A stretch of DNA of 64,000 nucleotides, from contig CM054180.1 in assembly GCA_028829895.1 (NCBI GenBank), positions 115,327,973-115,391,972 of the forward strand, in the 5' to 3' direction. Source of the stretch: Sinotaia quadrata (Eukaryota; Mollusca; Gastropoda; Architaenioglossa; Viviparidae). The translations under genes were made by a program, and so were the position numbers. Below the pieces are notes generated by a model. The model was not told the DNA's origin, searched no databases, and saw only the letters and a list, made by a program, of their open reading frames with translations. This document shows, in pieces, positions 9,747-20,039 of the stretch. Positions within the stretch are counted from its first letter, which is position 1, and each line of letters begins with the position of its first letter.

Positions 9747-9903
9747 TATGGATATTGACATTGTTTTACACCAATTCCAGGTATACACGCCAACTCTGGA
9801 CAGCATTTCCAATACTTTCCGCATGGTAACCACATCCGCTGGCACCTCCTAGAACGGTCTCTTTTAGTCTGGCTTTTAGCGTGAAAGATTTTATATATTT
9901 CCT
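9746..9903 (-). CDS. Terminal exon of a secreted inhibitor-cystine-knot (knottin) type peptide precursor
   Basis: Minus-strand exon following a strong acceptor (TTCTGTTCTATTTACAG, last intron base 9904) and ending at TAA 9748-9746. It encodes a short acidic-then-basic propeptide piece, a KR and then an RR dibasic site, and a C-terminal domain with six cysteines spaced C-X6-C-X5-CC-X4-C-X8-C. That spacing is the VI/VII or ICK framework shared by conotoxin O-type peptides, spider knottins and many non-venom gastropod peptides. The mature domain would be about 32 residues after cleavage at the basic pair. The signal-peptide exon or exons should lie to the right on the minus strand and were not identified, so the precursor is partial here. 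Function is unknown; toxin, defence peptide and signalling peptide are all possible. No disruption is visible. The support is the combination of splice site, dibasic site, cysteine spacing and an overlapping polyA signal. Confidence 0.6.
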
Positions 9904-9949
9904 CTGTAAATAGAACAGAAACGTCACCAGTACATGCTGTCATACACAT

Positions 9950-11630
9950 TTCTTATATTACTTACAAATCTTTCAATAATTTTTACAATCATCATTATGT
10001 CCTATTCATTGTAACCTATTCTGTTTTAAATAAATTTCACCATAGACATAATCCAACAGCTACACATAAACTTGTATTGATTTTGCTAGCATCAAGTATC
10101 ACTAATCCATGTAAATCCCACAGGTAAGACATTTTAACCATTTAAACTCTTTACATTGACACTTACTCAGTTAACTTACCTTAATACCGAACAGAATGTA
10201 GGAAACATCTCGATATACGTTGGGGTTGCATTACACTTTGAAATTTAAATTTCTTGTTTCCTTACATGTTTAGTATATTTCTATTCTGATCTATAATTTA
10301 TTTCAAATTGTATGTCAGAACGTCTATTGCATTGCACAATGAATTTCAGGATTTACATAACACTAAGTGCCTAATGCTTGAAGCTGATTGGCTGTTATTA
10401 AATGTCCGGTATCGTAATGTCACTGGGAGGAATATAGTACTTGACCTGTCTGGAATTTTTTATATTGACAATGAGTTTATCACTGAATAATTTTTATAAC
10501 GACGCTCAGTTCGCCACTGATTACTTGTTATCACAGTGCATCCCATTAATAAGTACATCAATGAATATGTAGTATTTTTAAATTCTGAAACAATGTCCCC
10601 AATAAGTATTATTGTAAGTGTTTTACCAAACAAAATGCAATAGTAAACTTTCAAGGAAACTAAGAATTACTCTAAGCATCTTAGGAAACTGAATATAATT
10701 ATAAGTGTGGCAGAGTAAATTTGCCGATTTCTGTTTCTAAACTTATTTGTTACTGTTACGTGTCCAGTTTTTATTTAAAGACCCTGCTTAGGATTTTATG
10801 GAAAACTTTAATTTACTGATTAAATTAATTCCCTCCCTTCAGCCTAAACAGACTGGTTGCTCAAATTATCATTCGACTAAGTTAAAAATGCGTCTTTGTA
10901 GTTAAGACAAACAGATTTACGAACTGACAACTTGCGTACAATAGCCGGCTTGGAAACCGTTAACACTCTCTTAAATTAATATGCATTCAAAACGTTCATT
11001 TAGCTCAATCAACCCCCATCCAAACCACGATTAGGTCTATATGCATAAGAATCACTACGAAAGAGGTTTTTAACAAAATATAAAAATGAATTTAATATTT
11101 AACATGTAACGATAACAATTAATTACGAGCACGAAGTCTAGATTTAAACAGTAGCAAATAAATCAGTGCCTAAAATGAGTTACAGTCAATATTAGGAGAA
11201 AGTGTATCGCCGAATAGTCTTTTGGTCTCAGTTGAAAAAGCACAGCACCCTATTCTAATCACTTTGCATTTGAATAGAACTCGAGTCTGGTCATAAAGGC
11301 GATCATTAGCTTATGGTAAGTTAACTGATTGATAAGTAAAGAATGAACTTTGAATATTTTGTACATGTTTTCTATTGATCTACGATTTGAATTGAAGAAT
11401 ACTTATGTATTTGAACCATTATTTCTTTGTTCATTAATTTAATTAGGTTGTACATTATATGTGTGAATATTGACAGATGCTATATTTCTTATGCTGTGTG
11501 TGTATCCGGCTAATGAACTTGTTGCAGGATTTGTATGTTGAGAGTGTATGTAAGAGAGAAAGAAGTTTAGAGATGAAATATTCCTTAAATTTAGTGCTGC
11601 CGTAATTTGACTTTTGCAGAGAAGCAGGCC
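9950..11630. other. AT-rich non-coding stretch
   Basis: No coding ORF recognised. It would include the upstream intron of the minus-strand cystine-knot gene. A TATTGTAAGTGTTTTACCAA motif near 10610 reappears in diverged form near 12835. Confidence 0.4.
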
Positions 11631-11633
11631 TTC

Positions 11634-11794
11634 TTGTTTTACTTTCATCACGTCAGGCTACTCTGACTACTGTGCTTTACTAGATTAAGTTTTACTTTCG
11701 TCACGTCAGGCTACGCTAACTATTGCAGTCTACTAGATTACGTTTTACTTTTGTCACGACAGTCTACGCTGACTATTGTACTCTACTAGATTAT
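11634..11794. repeat. ~55 bp tandem repeat, 3 copies
   Basis: Three diverged units beginning TTTTACTTTCGTCACG and ending TCTACTAGATTA. Confidence 0.85.
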
Positions 11795-11905
11795 GTTGAT
11801 GTGTGAATCCAGCATTGTTGTCAACGTATCAGTAAAACATGTTGCTGTAATTTGATTCCTGTGAATTCTGTTCGAGAGGCAATACAGCAAAAATTTGTGG
11901 CTTGA

Positions 11906-12196
11906 GTTTGGTCTCGAGAATTCATGAAGATTATTTTGAATGTTCCTCGTGGTGTGTTGAATAAACGCACATGGAAATTCGAGAACATTCCTCCTGATGT
12001 GCTTGATAGTGCATGTGAAATTCATGATGATTCTCCATGCCTCTATGGCATGCTTGGAGAGCTCGTCAAAGATTCTGGAACATTTGTATACATGCCTCTA
12101 GAAGGGATATGTGGGCCTCGCCTAGTGATTGGTTGCAAACCAAGTGAAACACAAGTCAGTGACAGCCACCGTCTTTTAGCAGGTTATGTGAATTGA
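11906..12196 (+). CDS. Hypothetical ORF, ~96 codons, unrecognised
   Basis: An open frame after the in-frame TGA at 11903; the first ATG is at 11924, giving 90 residues to a TGA at 12194-12196. The composition is balanced and not repeat-derived. Four cysteines form two close pairs (one spaced CEIHDDSPC, one CGPRLVIGC). There is no signal peptide and no membrane segment. I recognise no family. It could be an exon, a fragment of a transposon protein, or chance. It lies just upstream of the interspersed repeat at 12371. Confidence 0.2.
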   Translation, partial: VWSREFMKIILNVPRGVLNKRTWKFENIPPDVLDSACEIHDDSPCLYGMLGELVKDSGTFVYMPLEGICGPRLVIGCKPSETQVSDSHRLLAGYVN

Positions 12197-12370
12197 CTTT
12201 AATTAATTCTCTAAAACTCTACTCTCATTTCTGTGATGATATCCATGAACCTGATTATATATTTGTGATTAATTGACTGCTTATGTCTATGCTAGGATTA
12301 ACTGAACAATTATCCAGCGTTAACAGAACTTTGTTGGGAAGTGATGCAAATGTGAACACTTTTTTTGGAA

Positions 12371-12729
12371 TATATTAATATGTGCATATTTGATTGTTGA
12401 TTTAATACATTTATTGTTAAAATTATTGACCATCTTACACATACTGATAACCATAAGTTGGGGAGACAATGGGTGGAAAGAGAATCGCTAAATATAGATT
12501 ACAAGACCGGTTTGTCCTCACCTTTGGTAAGACGTTTCCCACCTATGGAAATATCGCGTGACGGTAAATGTTTGTCTTTAATGTTGTGCAAGAGAGAAAA
12601 TGCTTATAGCGCCCGCATATCCGACGAGTGGTCTTCTGGAGAATTATTAATAACATAAATTAAGATTCTCAGCGCTTGTAATTAGTTATGGGGATTAATT
12701 AACATTAATAATCATAACCAATAACTAAT
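12371..12729 (+). repeat. Interspersed repeat family, copy A (~359 bp)
   Basis: Aligns along its whole length, in the same orientation, with 54510-54864. Shared blocks include TATATTAATATG at the left, TTGATTTAATA, ACACATA-TGATAACC, CACCTA-GGAAATAT and TAACATAAATTAAG. The 66-codon ORF inside (12458-12658) is not open in the other copy, so the repeat appears non-coding, as for a SINE, a MITE or a fragment of a larger element. Confidence 0.8.
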
Positions 12730-13450
12730 ATGGCGTAGGCGTCACGGTAAGCATTTTACCCAACTAGATGTTATTGCAGGAACTTTAACTGACTAATAAA
12801 AATATTCATTGTAAAAATTTCAATAAACAAAGAATTATTGTAAGTATTTTACCAAACTAAATGTCAGTGTAAGCATTTTAGCAAAATTCTATTATTAGAA
12901 TTTTACCAAAATAGAATTATTTTATGTATTACATCTTTTTAATGTAGAATGAATTCTGTAAATACCAACGAAGGGCAAATAGTTCTGCACTGACTTAAAA
13001 GTGGGTCACCGTGACTTTGAACTATGACCAGAGTTGTTGCATAATTAACGTTCACTGAATCCGTGCTACGTTTTGTTGCTTTTCTTTTATCTTCATTTTG
13101 TTTTACTCATTTTGACTTAAAATATATATTCTTACTACAAATTAGACACAAATGATCTGTCCATTTTCATACCTTCTTTAAACAAGGACATTTCTAAGGT
13201 CATTCCGACCGCGAGCAACAATAGGATCATGATTTTTATGGCATCCATTTCTCATGTTCTAGAGCAGGTCTGAAAGTGTATCACAATATCACAAGGCAAC
13301 ATTATCACAATAATTAACAATGGTGTGTCATCTTCCACAACGATTCTGACTAAACGAAAAGTGCATAAAAAGTTAAATTATATTCTTTTGTAATTATCAG
13401 CACATTTCTGTATTCGTATTATGAAAGTGGTTTGCTACTGAGGTATATAT
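12730..13450. other. AT-rich non-coding stretch
   Basis: Contains several loose copies of GTAAGTATTTTACCAAACTA (12755-12920). No gene recognised. Confidence 0.4.
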
Positions 13451-14005
13451 AAGTATGTAGTAAGAAGTATGTAGTAAGAAGTGTGCAAAAAGAAGTATGT
13501 AGTAAGAAATATATAGTAGGAAATATGCAGTAAGAAGTATGCATTAAGAAGTATGTAATAAGAAGTATGCAGAAAGAAGAATGTAGTAAGAAGTATATAG
13601 TAAGAAGTATGCAGAAAGAAGAATGTAGTAAGAAGTATGCAGTAAGAAGTATGTAGTAAGAAGTATGCAGAAAGAAGAATGTAGTAAGAAGTATATAGTA
13701 AGAAGTTTGCATTAAGAAATATGTAGTAAGAAGTATGCAGTAAGAAGTATGCATTAAGAAATATGTAGTAAGAAGTATGCAGAAAGAAGAATGTAGTAAG
13801 AAGTATATAGTAAGAAGTATGCAGAAAGAAGAATGCTTTAAGAAGTATGTAGTAAGAGGTATGTAGTAAGAAGTATGCATTAAGAAGTATGTAGTAAGAA
13901 GTATGCAGAAAGAAGTATGTATTAAGAAATATGTAGTAAGAAGTATGTAGTAAGAAGTATGCAGTAAGAAGTATGCAGTATGAAGTATGCAGTATGAAGA
14001 ATGTA
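13451..14005. repeat. 14-bp minisatellite (~40 copies)
   Basis: Units AGTAAGAAGTATGC and AGTAAGAAGTATGT with variants (AGAAAGAAGAATGT, ATTAAGAAGTATGT). The array has few stops on the minus strand, giving a spurious Tyr/Leu/Phe-rich ORF. Confidence 0.95.
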
Positions 14006-14121
14006 CAGTTTAGAGTTTAGAAAATAAACAAATAATCACGTAAACATCTTTCCCATTGAAGTACGACAGTCTTGAAATCAGCTTAAAATAACGGATAACA
14101 GGGATGGGGTAGCAAATGGCG

Positions 14122-14200
<79 letters not shown>

Positions 14201-14212
14201 CCTACCTATCTA
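14122..14212. repeat. (TATC)n microsatellite
   Basis: An uninterrupted TATC run of more than 20 units with a short TACC tail. Confidence 0.95.
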
Positions 14213-15289
14213 TTCTATATGTACACGTCTTTGATTACAAAAGTTTAATGCTCCTCAATATTACTTTTGCTGTCTGGATAGAAAAATATCCACATATGTT
14301 TACCAAAGTAAATGGATGTATGCAGCTCTGATATGAGTATTTTTTCTACTGGAATAAAACTTGCAAAATTAATATAATCCACATCCATTGCTAAAATAAA
14401 TAATTCATTTCTTCATCTATGGAGAAGAAAATATTTGAATTAATTTAGAATGTGTGACGTCAGAAAATATTTGATATCGGTAGAAGTATGTTAAGAATGA
14501 AGATTCATGTACAATTGACCATACTGGCATTTTATGAAACATAATGATTTGCATACACACTTAAATCACGAAGAATTCTAAATAGATATCAGATAAATAA
14601 ATAAGATTTTTCCCAAGACTGTCTACTATGTGTACAATTTACTAAAAAATAAAAAATAGACATATCAGGCCAAAAACGCTTAATATATTTATTCTATATT
14701 CGTGTAAAACGTATATGCATTTTGCTTTTTTTTTTTTAATGAAATGTGTGCTACATGGAACTTAAAGAGAATAATATAAAACCCTAAGAAATTGTCGAAA
14801 TCATTATTGGAAAAATAAATGCTAGTGAGACATATGGGGTACCTCTGATATTGACATTGCAGCATTTTAGGATTTAGATATTAGTTTTAATTTACACCCA
14901 GTAGTACTCAGCACGACATCGTAAAAGGATTGGGATATTAGTTTTAATTTACACCCAGTAGTACTCAGCAGGACATCGTAAAAGAACACTGTAATAGTAC
15001 ATTTGATCAAAGGGGGACAACACTTTAGCTGAAACAGTACAGACTACTTATTCTAACATAGCAATTTCTGTTCACCTGCTTACCTGCCAAATCACTTCTT
15101 CAGAAACTCCGATGTTTTCTTGACGAACACTTCCACATGGTTTGACAGTTAACAGCGCAAATGTCTTGTTGCTCCACGTCAACTGTTTCTCATGATGACG
15201 TTGAATGATAAACACATACCGACGTCAAACACAATATGTGGCAGTGACGTTTCTGTTTGGAAACGGTGTGAGGGTAACAAAGCTCTTAA
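14213..15289. other. AT-rich non-coding stretch
   Basis: No gene recognised. Holds the 57-bp duplication at 14870-14983. Confidence 0.4.
14870..14983. repeat. 57-bp tandem duplication
   Basis: Two near-identical copies starting GGATTTAGATATTAG and GGATTGGGATATTAG. Confidence 0.9.
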
Positions 15290-16815
15290 CAGTTATTTAA
15301 CCTGCATTAGCCGTTAGAAAAGAATATAGAATTTTCGTTTTGTGTGATTTGGTGTTGATTGCTTGATCTCGTGCAGCTGTTATGAGTGCTTCTGTTTCTG
15401 CTATCAATCCTGCCCCTTTCAACCATTTGTACGTTGATTGTTTTGTTGATATTTCGTCGGCTTGTCGTACATACTGGCCATGCAGAGGTTTCTGGCTCCA
15501 TGTATGTGCTAATTCCTGCTTCGTTGTTTCCTTCCATGTAGATGTAGTCCACAAGGCCAATGACTTCTCCTTCAATGACATACATAGAGCCTGTCTACGA
15601 CTGCTTTGGGGTGTAAGGCTTTATGTATTGTGAGTAGTTTTCTTGTTTTTCTATCCAGTTCATTCATTTCATTTGCTGTCCAATCTATGATACCTCCAGT
15701 GTAGCTTACTATAGGTGTTGCGTATGCATTAAGGGCTTGTATTTTGTTTGCCCCATTTAGCTTGGACTTCAGGACTTGTCTAACACGTTTTTCATATTCT
15801 CTCTTGACTTTGGACTTCACTTCTCTCTGCATATTTTCTTGATGTTGTAGTATCCCAAGATACTTATATCCATTTTCCATTGAAACATCGTTGATTTTTC
15901 CGATGTCAAATTGCAGGCCCTCTGTTGTTTTGACCTTGCCTTTCTGGATGACAATTCGTCCACATTTCTCAAGGCCGAATTTCATGTTAATGTCCTTACT
16001 GCAGATCTTGACAGTATTGATCAGTGATGTGATGTCACGTTCATTTTTACAGTACAGCTTGAGATCGTCCATGTACAGTAAATTTCATGTTAATGTCCTT
16101 ACTGCAGATCTTGACAGTATTGATCAGTGATGTGATGTCACGTTCATTTTTACAGTACAGCTTGAGATCGTCCATGTACAGTAAATGGCTGATGACCTGT
16201 CCTGCTTTCATTTTGTATCCTAACCCTGTTTTCTGGATCACTTCACTGAGAGGATTCAGGGCAATGCAGAACAGGAGTGGTGATAGGGAATCACCTTGGA
16301 AGATTCCACAATTTATTGCTATGTCTTCAATATTTGTGTTGTTGCATGTGAGGGTGGTTTTCCAGTTTTTCATTGACTCCTGAATTAGGTTCTGTATTGA
16401 TAGCGTTACTTTGTACAATTTTAATGTTTCAATTATCCATGAATGTGGGACTGAGTCATATGCCTTTTGATAGTCAATCCATGCCATTGCAAGATTTGTT
16501 CTTCGTTTCTTGCTGTCAGTAACTATTGCCTTATCAATTGCCAATTGGTCCTTCGTTCCTCTGCTGCCTGGTCTAGCACCCTTTTGTTCATTGCTTAGAA
16601 GTCTGTTTGTTTCAAGATGAGTCATGATTTTGTCAGCTGTAATTCCTGATAGTAACTTCCAGGTGGTTGATAGGTATGTGATTGGACGATAGTTGTTTGG
16701 CATTGTGCCTTTTTGTGGATCTTTCATAATCAGACTTGTTTTACCCTTTACCATCCTTGCTGGTAGGGTTCCTAGTTTGTTTAGTATGTCTTGCAGTTGT
16801 TCAGCAAGTCCACAC
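15290..16815 (-). pseudogene. Non-LTR (LINE) retrotransposon reverse transcriptase, broken and truncated
   Basis: Minus-strand remains of a LINE polymerase. From about 16812 down to 16083 one frame encodes RT motifs in order: NNYRPITYLSTTWKLLSG, QKGARPGSRGTKDQ, the first catalytic aspartate in AWIDYQKAYDSVPHSW, GIFQGDSLSPLLFCIALNPL, and the catalytic YMDDLKLY. A 103-bp tandem duplication (15978-16183) starting at this active site then shifts the frame. A second frame (16072-15572) repeats MDDLKLY and continues through the thumb (GYKYLG; ALNAYATPIVSYTGGIIDW). At least one more frameshift leads to a third frame (about 15500-15300) with KPLHGQYVRQADEISTK and KWLKGAGLIAETEALI, typical of the C-terminal region of such polymerases. 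The far C-terminus and the endonuclease are missing. It resembles the R2/NeSL/Hero-type group, but the clade is uncertain. It is a dead copy. Confidence 0.85.
15978..16183. repeat. 103-bp perfect-looking tandem duplication inside the LINE RT
   Basis: The copies at 15978-16080 and 16081-16183 are identical by eye. They carry the YMDD region and the following 30 codons. Because 103 is not a multiple of three, the duplication breaks the frame. Confidence 0.92.
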
Positions 16816-16845
16816 TCAGCATTGGCAGCCAGATCAGCTAGCAGA

Positions 16846-17277
16846 ATGCGGGGAAAGGACAAGCCCCGTGCGGCCGGGACCGCGGGCTTGACCGTACACC
16901 AAGTGAACTCTGCCATCACTCAACTAGGCGAAAAAGGGGGCTCCACCCTCAAGAGTATCAGCAAAGCGTGGAAGCAGGCGGATGTCCAAGGACGCGAGAG
17001 CCAAGTGAAACTGAAGCAGATCCTAATGAAGGCCATAAAGGACGGGAAAATAAAACGGGCAGCAGGAGGGTCTGGACGTTTCATCTTGAGAGTCCCGCAA
17101 AAAAAGGGTGCATCGCTCCAAGTCGAGTACCCGATATGGCCGGCGCCAAAGAGGACGACGACGACGCAGCAGAAGCAGAAGGCGCCGAAAAGGACGCCGC
17201 CGGCGAGGAAGGCGGTAGTATATCAGTTGCCTTTTGAAATTAGGCAGTATTGCCTAAAAAATAAAATTACAAATTAA
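16846..17277 (+). CDS. Linker-histone (H1/H5)-like winged-helix protein, possibly protamine-like; may be a gene fragment
   Basis: An open frame of 143 codons from ATG 16846 to a TAA at 17275-17277. Residues about 15-84 match the H15 winged-helix pattern: an initial helix around VHQVNSAITQL, a GGSTLKSISKAW helix, a third helix VKLKQILMKAIKDGKIK, and the GGSGRFIL wing at about 74-81. A basic, Pro/Thr/Gln-rich tail follows with two APKRT blocks (100-123). Such proteins bind linker DNA; in molluscs related H1/PL proteins pack sperm chromatin. The N-terminal tail is only about 14 residues. The local sequence is clearly GC-richer than its AT-rich flanks, ending abruptly near 17220. The last ~20 residues look like read-through into unrelated DNA, so the true C-terminus may be lost. 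It abuts the LINE remnant head-to-head. A processed copy, a captured fragment or a real intronless gene are all possible. Confidence 0.5.
   Translation: MRGKDKPRAAGTAGLTVHQVNSAITQLGEKGGSTLKSISKAWKQADVQGRESQVKLKQILMKAIKDGKIKRAAGGSGRFILRVPQKKGASLQVEYPIWPAPKRTTTTQQKQKAPKRTPPARKAVVYQLPFEIRQYCLKNKITN
17240..17257 (+). other. Perfect 7-bp hairpin at the 3' end of the H1-like ORF
   Basis: TTAGGCA-GTAT-TGCCTAA is a 7-bp stem with a 4-base loop, just before an A-rich tract and within the last codons of the ORF. It does not match the canonical histone mRNA stem-loop, so no role is assigned. Confidence 0.5.
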
Positions 17278-17330
17278 AAAAATAAAAATAAAAATAAAAA
17301 ATAAAAATATTATTATTATTATTTAAAGCT
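17262..17330. repeat. A-rich (AAAAAT)n / (ATT)n tract
   Basis: AAAATAAAAAT-type repeats then (ATT)n immediately follow the H1-like ORF. This could be a degenerated polyA tail of a retrocopy or an ordinary microsatellite. Confidence 0.75.
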
Positions 17331-18427
17331 GCCTTACTGTTCCATTCAATTCATTTTAACCCCGATAATATTTTGTCCATCACGTCTTCTGCCTCAGACG
17401 TGATTTTTTGTTGTTGCTGTTCCCAAGTGCGCTCCCGTGTGAGTCTCTTGGGCGAGAGGTTACATCCGTCATCGTTATTCTGAGGCACATTCATTTGTTT
17501 GGGGATTATATTGAAACCACAGCATCGTGGGATGAAAGACAAGGGTGAGCTAAGGGAAGGAAATATATCATGTAACGTGAACATTATAATTGCAGTTACC
17601 TCCCTTGCATTGCAAATGCGTCTGCAGATTTTTATTATTTTTTATTATTATTATTATTATTTCTGTTGCCGGGGGAGGGGGGGTGGTAATGGGTCGGCAA
17701 ATTTTGGTGTGCTTTCCTGTATCGAATGAACGAATTAAAATTACCAGATAATTTAATGCTATGTATTTTTTTTAAATGTTACATTAAGTGTCTGACCAGT
17801 TTATACTAATATTCCTTAGATCATACAATATTGTAAGATGTTATCTCTTTGAAAGGATATATACACATTAATTTTATTTTACTTTATTACTTATTCGATG
17901 GAATACTTGTGAATGAATTAAATCTAAAGATTGTTTAAGTGCAGAGCACGAATTATTCATCATAAATGGCTGGCAAAAATGTAGACACTGGTTTTACATT
18001 CATTAATTCTGGCTGGCAAAATCTTAGACTGGTTTTACATTCAAATTATGTGTATGAGACCATTCATTTGTCATTTCATTAAATAAACTGGACAATGAAA
18101 ATAAATTTTAAGTCTTATTCTCATCTCATGATCTGTCCTTTAGAACTTCTTCTTTACGTTCACGTCTTTGCCCCACAGGAATAGCGTGAAAACTTTTCAT
18201 CTGCTCGATGTTCTGGTTTTTTTTTGTTTGTTTTTGTTGTTTTTTTTTTTGGGGGGGGGTGATCCCTGTGGGTCCTTCCTCCTTTCACTTGTATTCAGGG
18301 AGGGTGGTGTACTTCTGTGTTGTGGATGTTGTTTTTCTTCATCTGCTCATGTTCGCGACCGTTATGAATCCTCTTTTTTTTTTTTTAACTTACATGTGTT
18401 TATATATCTATCTACTCACCTACTGCA
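17331..18427. other. AT-rich non-coding stretch
   Basis: (TTA)n at 17638-17662, a T12-G10 homopolymer junction at about 18238-18259, and a T run at 18373-18385. A 77-codon minus-strand ORF at 17351-17584 has no recognisable features. Confidence 0.4.
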
Positions 18428-18428
18428 C

Positions 18429-18462
18429 AGATAGATAGATAGATAGATAGATAGATGGATAC

Positions 18463-18554
<92 letters not shown>
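18429..18554. repeat. (GATA)n microsatellite
   Basis: About 30 AGAT units with one GGATACAT interruption. Confidence 0.95.
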
Positions 18555-18976
18555 TACTTCAGTTGCAATACTAAGCTTACCAAATACCATGAACATTTGT
18601 TGAATTAAGTTAATTTTATTAAATACAGAACGATGCTGATTTTTTAAAAATTATTTCTGTTATTATTGTTGTGTTCTTATTATATTTAATATTTACAAAT
18701 TAAAAAGAAATTTACAAAATAGGGTACGAATATTTACGAATCCACTAAATTAGAAGCAGGTGTACACATACATATATAGAGATGCACAGGCATAAAGACA
18801 CGGGTGTACACACACATGTACAGAGACATGCGCAGGCATAAATAAAGCAAACCAGATCATAATAAATCCAATTACATAATTTATTCAACAAAAGAAAAAG
18901 CATATAAACTATATCCCAGACAAGCAATATTGATTCGGATCTTCAAACATTACCAAATAATATTATAGATTCATCT

Positions 18977-18978
18977 CA

Positions 18979-19029
<51 letters not shown>

Positions 19030-19033
19030 ACAT
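18977..19033. repeat. Compound (CT)n(CA)n microsatellite
   Basis: A CT run of about 28 bases passes directly into a CA run of about 28 bases. Confidence 0.95.
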
Positions 19034-19581
19034 CACATTACATTCAGCGGCTTTTACTCTTCATTCATGCCCTTTCCTCCTTTTATATTTAATTTTGTTC
19101 CCAGCCACGTCAAAATTAGTAAACTGCAAAATAAGGGCAAAATTGAACAAATAAACAGCAACCAAATAATAAAAAAAAATCAATGTGTCATGATTTTCAT
19201 TATTAATAGTAAACAACAATAGACAAAATCTTAAAATTGTCGACTACAGTATCTAGTTTCACTGCAAATTGTTTAGGTTTTTTGTGGGTTTTTTTTATTT
19301 TTACAAATGTCATAAAATGAACAATTCCACTGACCACCTGTCCATTACTGGACCTCTCTAAGGTAAAGTGAAAACCGTCAAATAAGAGCATGCGATGAAC
19401 GCAAGCACAGGCAATGACGTGGACAAACTCGTGAACACAGATCTCATACTGAAGAGTAAATGCAGACTTTGCATTAAAACAAACACGTCATAAAATGTAA
19501 GATCTTGTCTTGTATCAACAGGAACACAGATTGACTTACAATTACATCTGTAAGCAAAGCATTAGTATATTAGAGTGCCGC

Positions 19582-19606
19582 AAAGAAAGAAAGAAAGAAA
19601 GAAAAA

Positions 19607-19705
<99 letters not shown>
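19582..19705. repeat. (GAAA)n microsatellite
   Basis: About 31 units with one interruption. It gives spurious Lys/Glu/Arg-repeat ORFs. Confidence 0.95.
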
Positions 19706-19811
19706 CATTGTCAAAGCATTATTAACCAGATATATAATTACATTGGAGTCAATACATCAATTCAGGAATTACGATTAAATGGCGAAATGTACTTTATGAG
19801 TATTTAGTAGG

Positions 19812-19818
<7 letters not shown>

Positions 19819-19873
<55 letters not shown>

Positions 19874-19948
19874 GTGTGTGTGTGTGTGTGTGTGTGTGTT
19901 TGCGTGTGTGTGTGTTTGTGTGTGTGTTTGCGTGTGTGTGCGTGTGTA
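19819..19948. repeat. (TG)n microsatellite
   Basis: A long TG run with scattered TTTGCG interruptions. Spurious Cys-Val ORFs arise from it. Confidence 0.95.
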
Positions 19949-20039
19949 GGAGGCAAAGTTTCCAGATTTCGACCATATGTTTCTACTGTCTGTCTATCTG
20001 CATTTCTTCTTCTTCTTTTTTTTAATCGACTCTGCGTGT

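Noticed and set aside
10460..10654. Possible signal-peptide exon for the cystine-knot gene (starts with Met-Lys and hydrophobic residues)
   Set aside because: The hydrophobic stretch is interrupted by charged residues and no good splice donor in a usable place was seen.
12458..12658. A 66-codon ORF
   Set aside because: It lies inside the interspersed repeat, and the second copy at 54.6 kb is not open in the same frame.
13419..13880. A 153-codon minus-strand ORF rich in Tyr, Leu, Phe and Ser
   Set aside because: It is the translation of the 14-bp minisatellite and has no independent coding evidence.
17240..17257. Histone mRNA 3' stem-loop after the H1-like ORF
   Set aside because: The hairpin has the right size, but its stem and loop bases do not match the conserved histone stem-loop, and it lies within the ORF.
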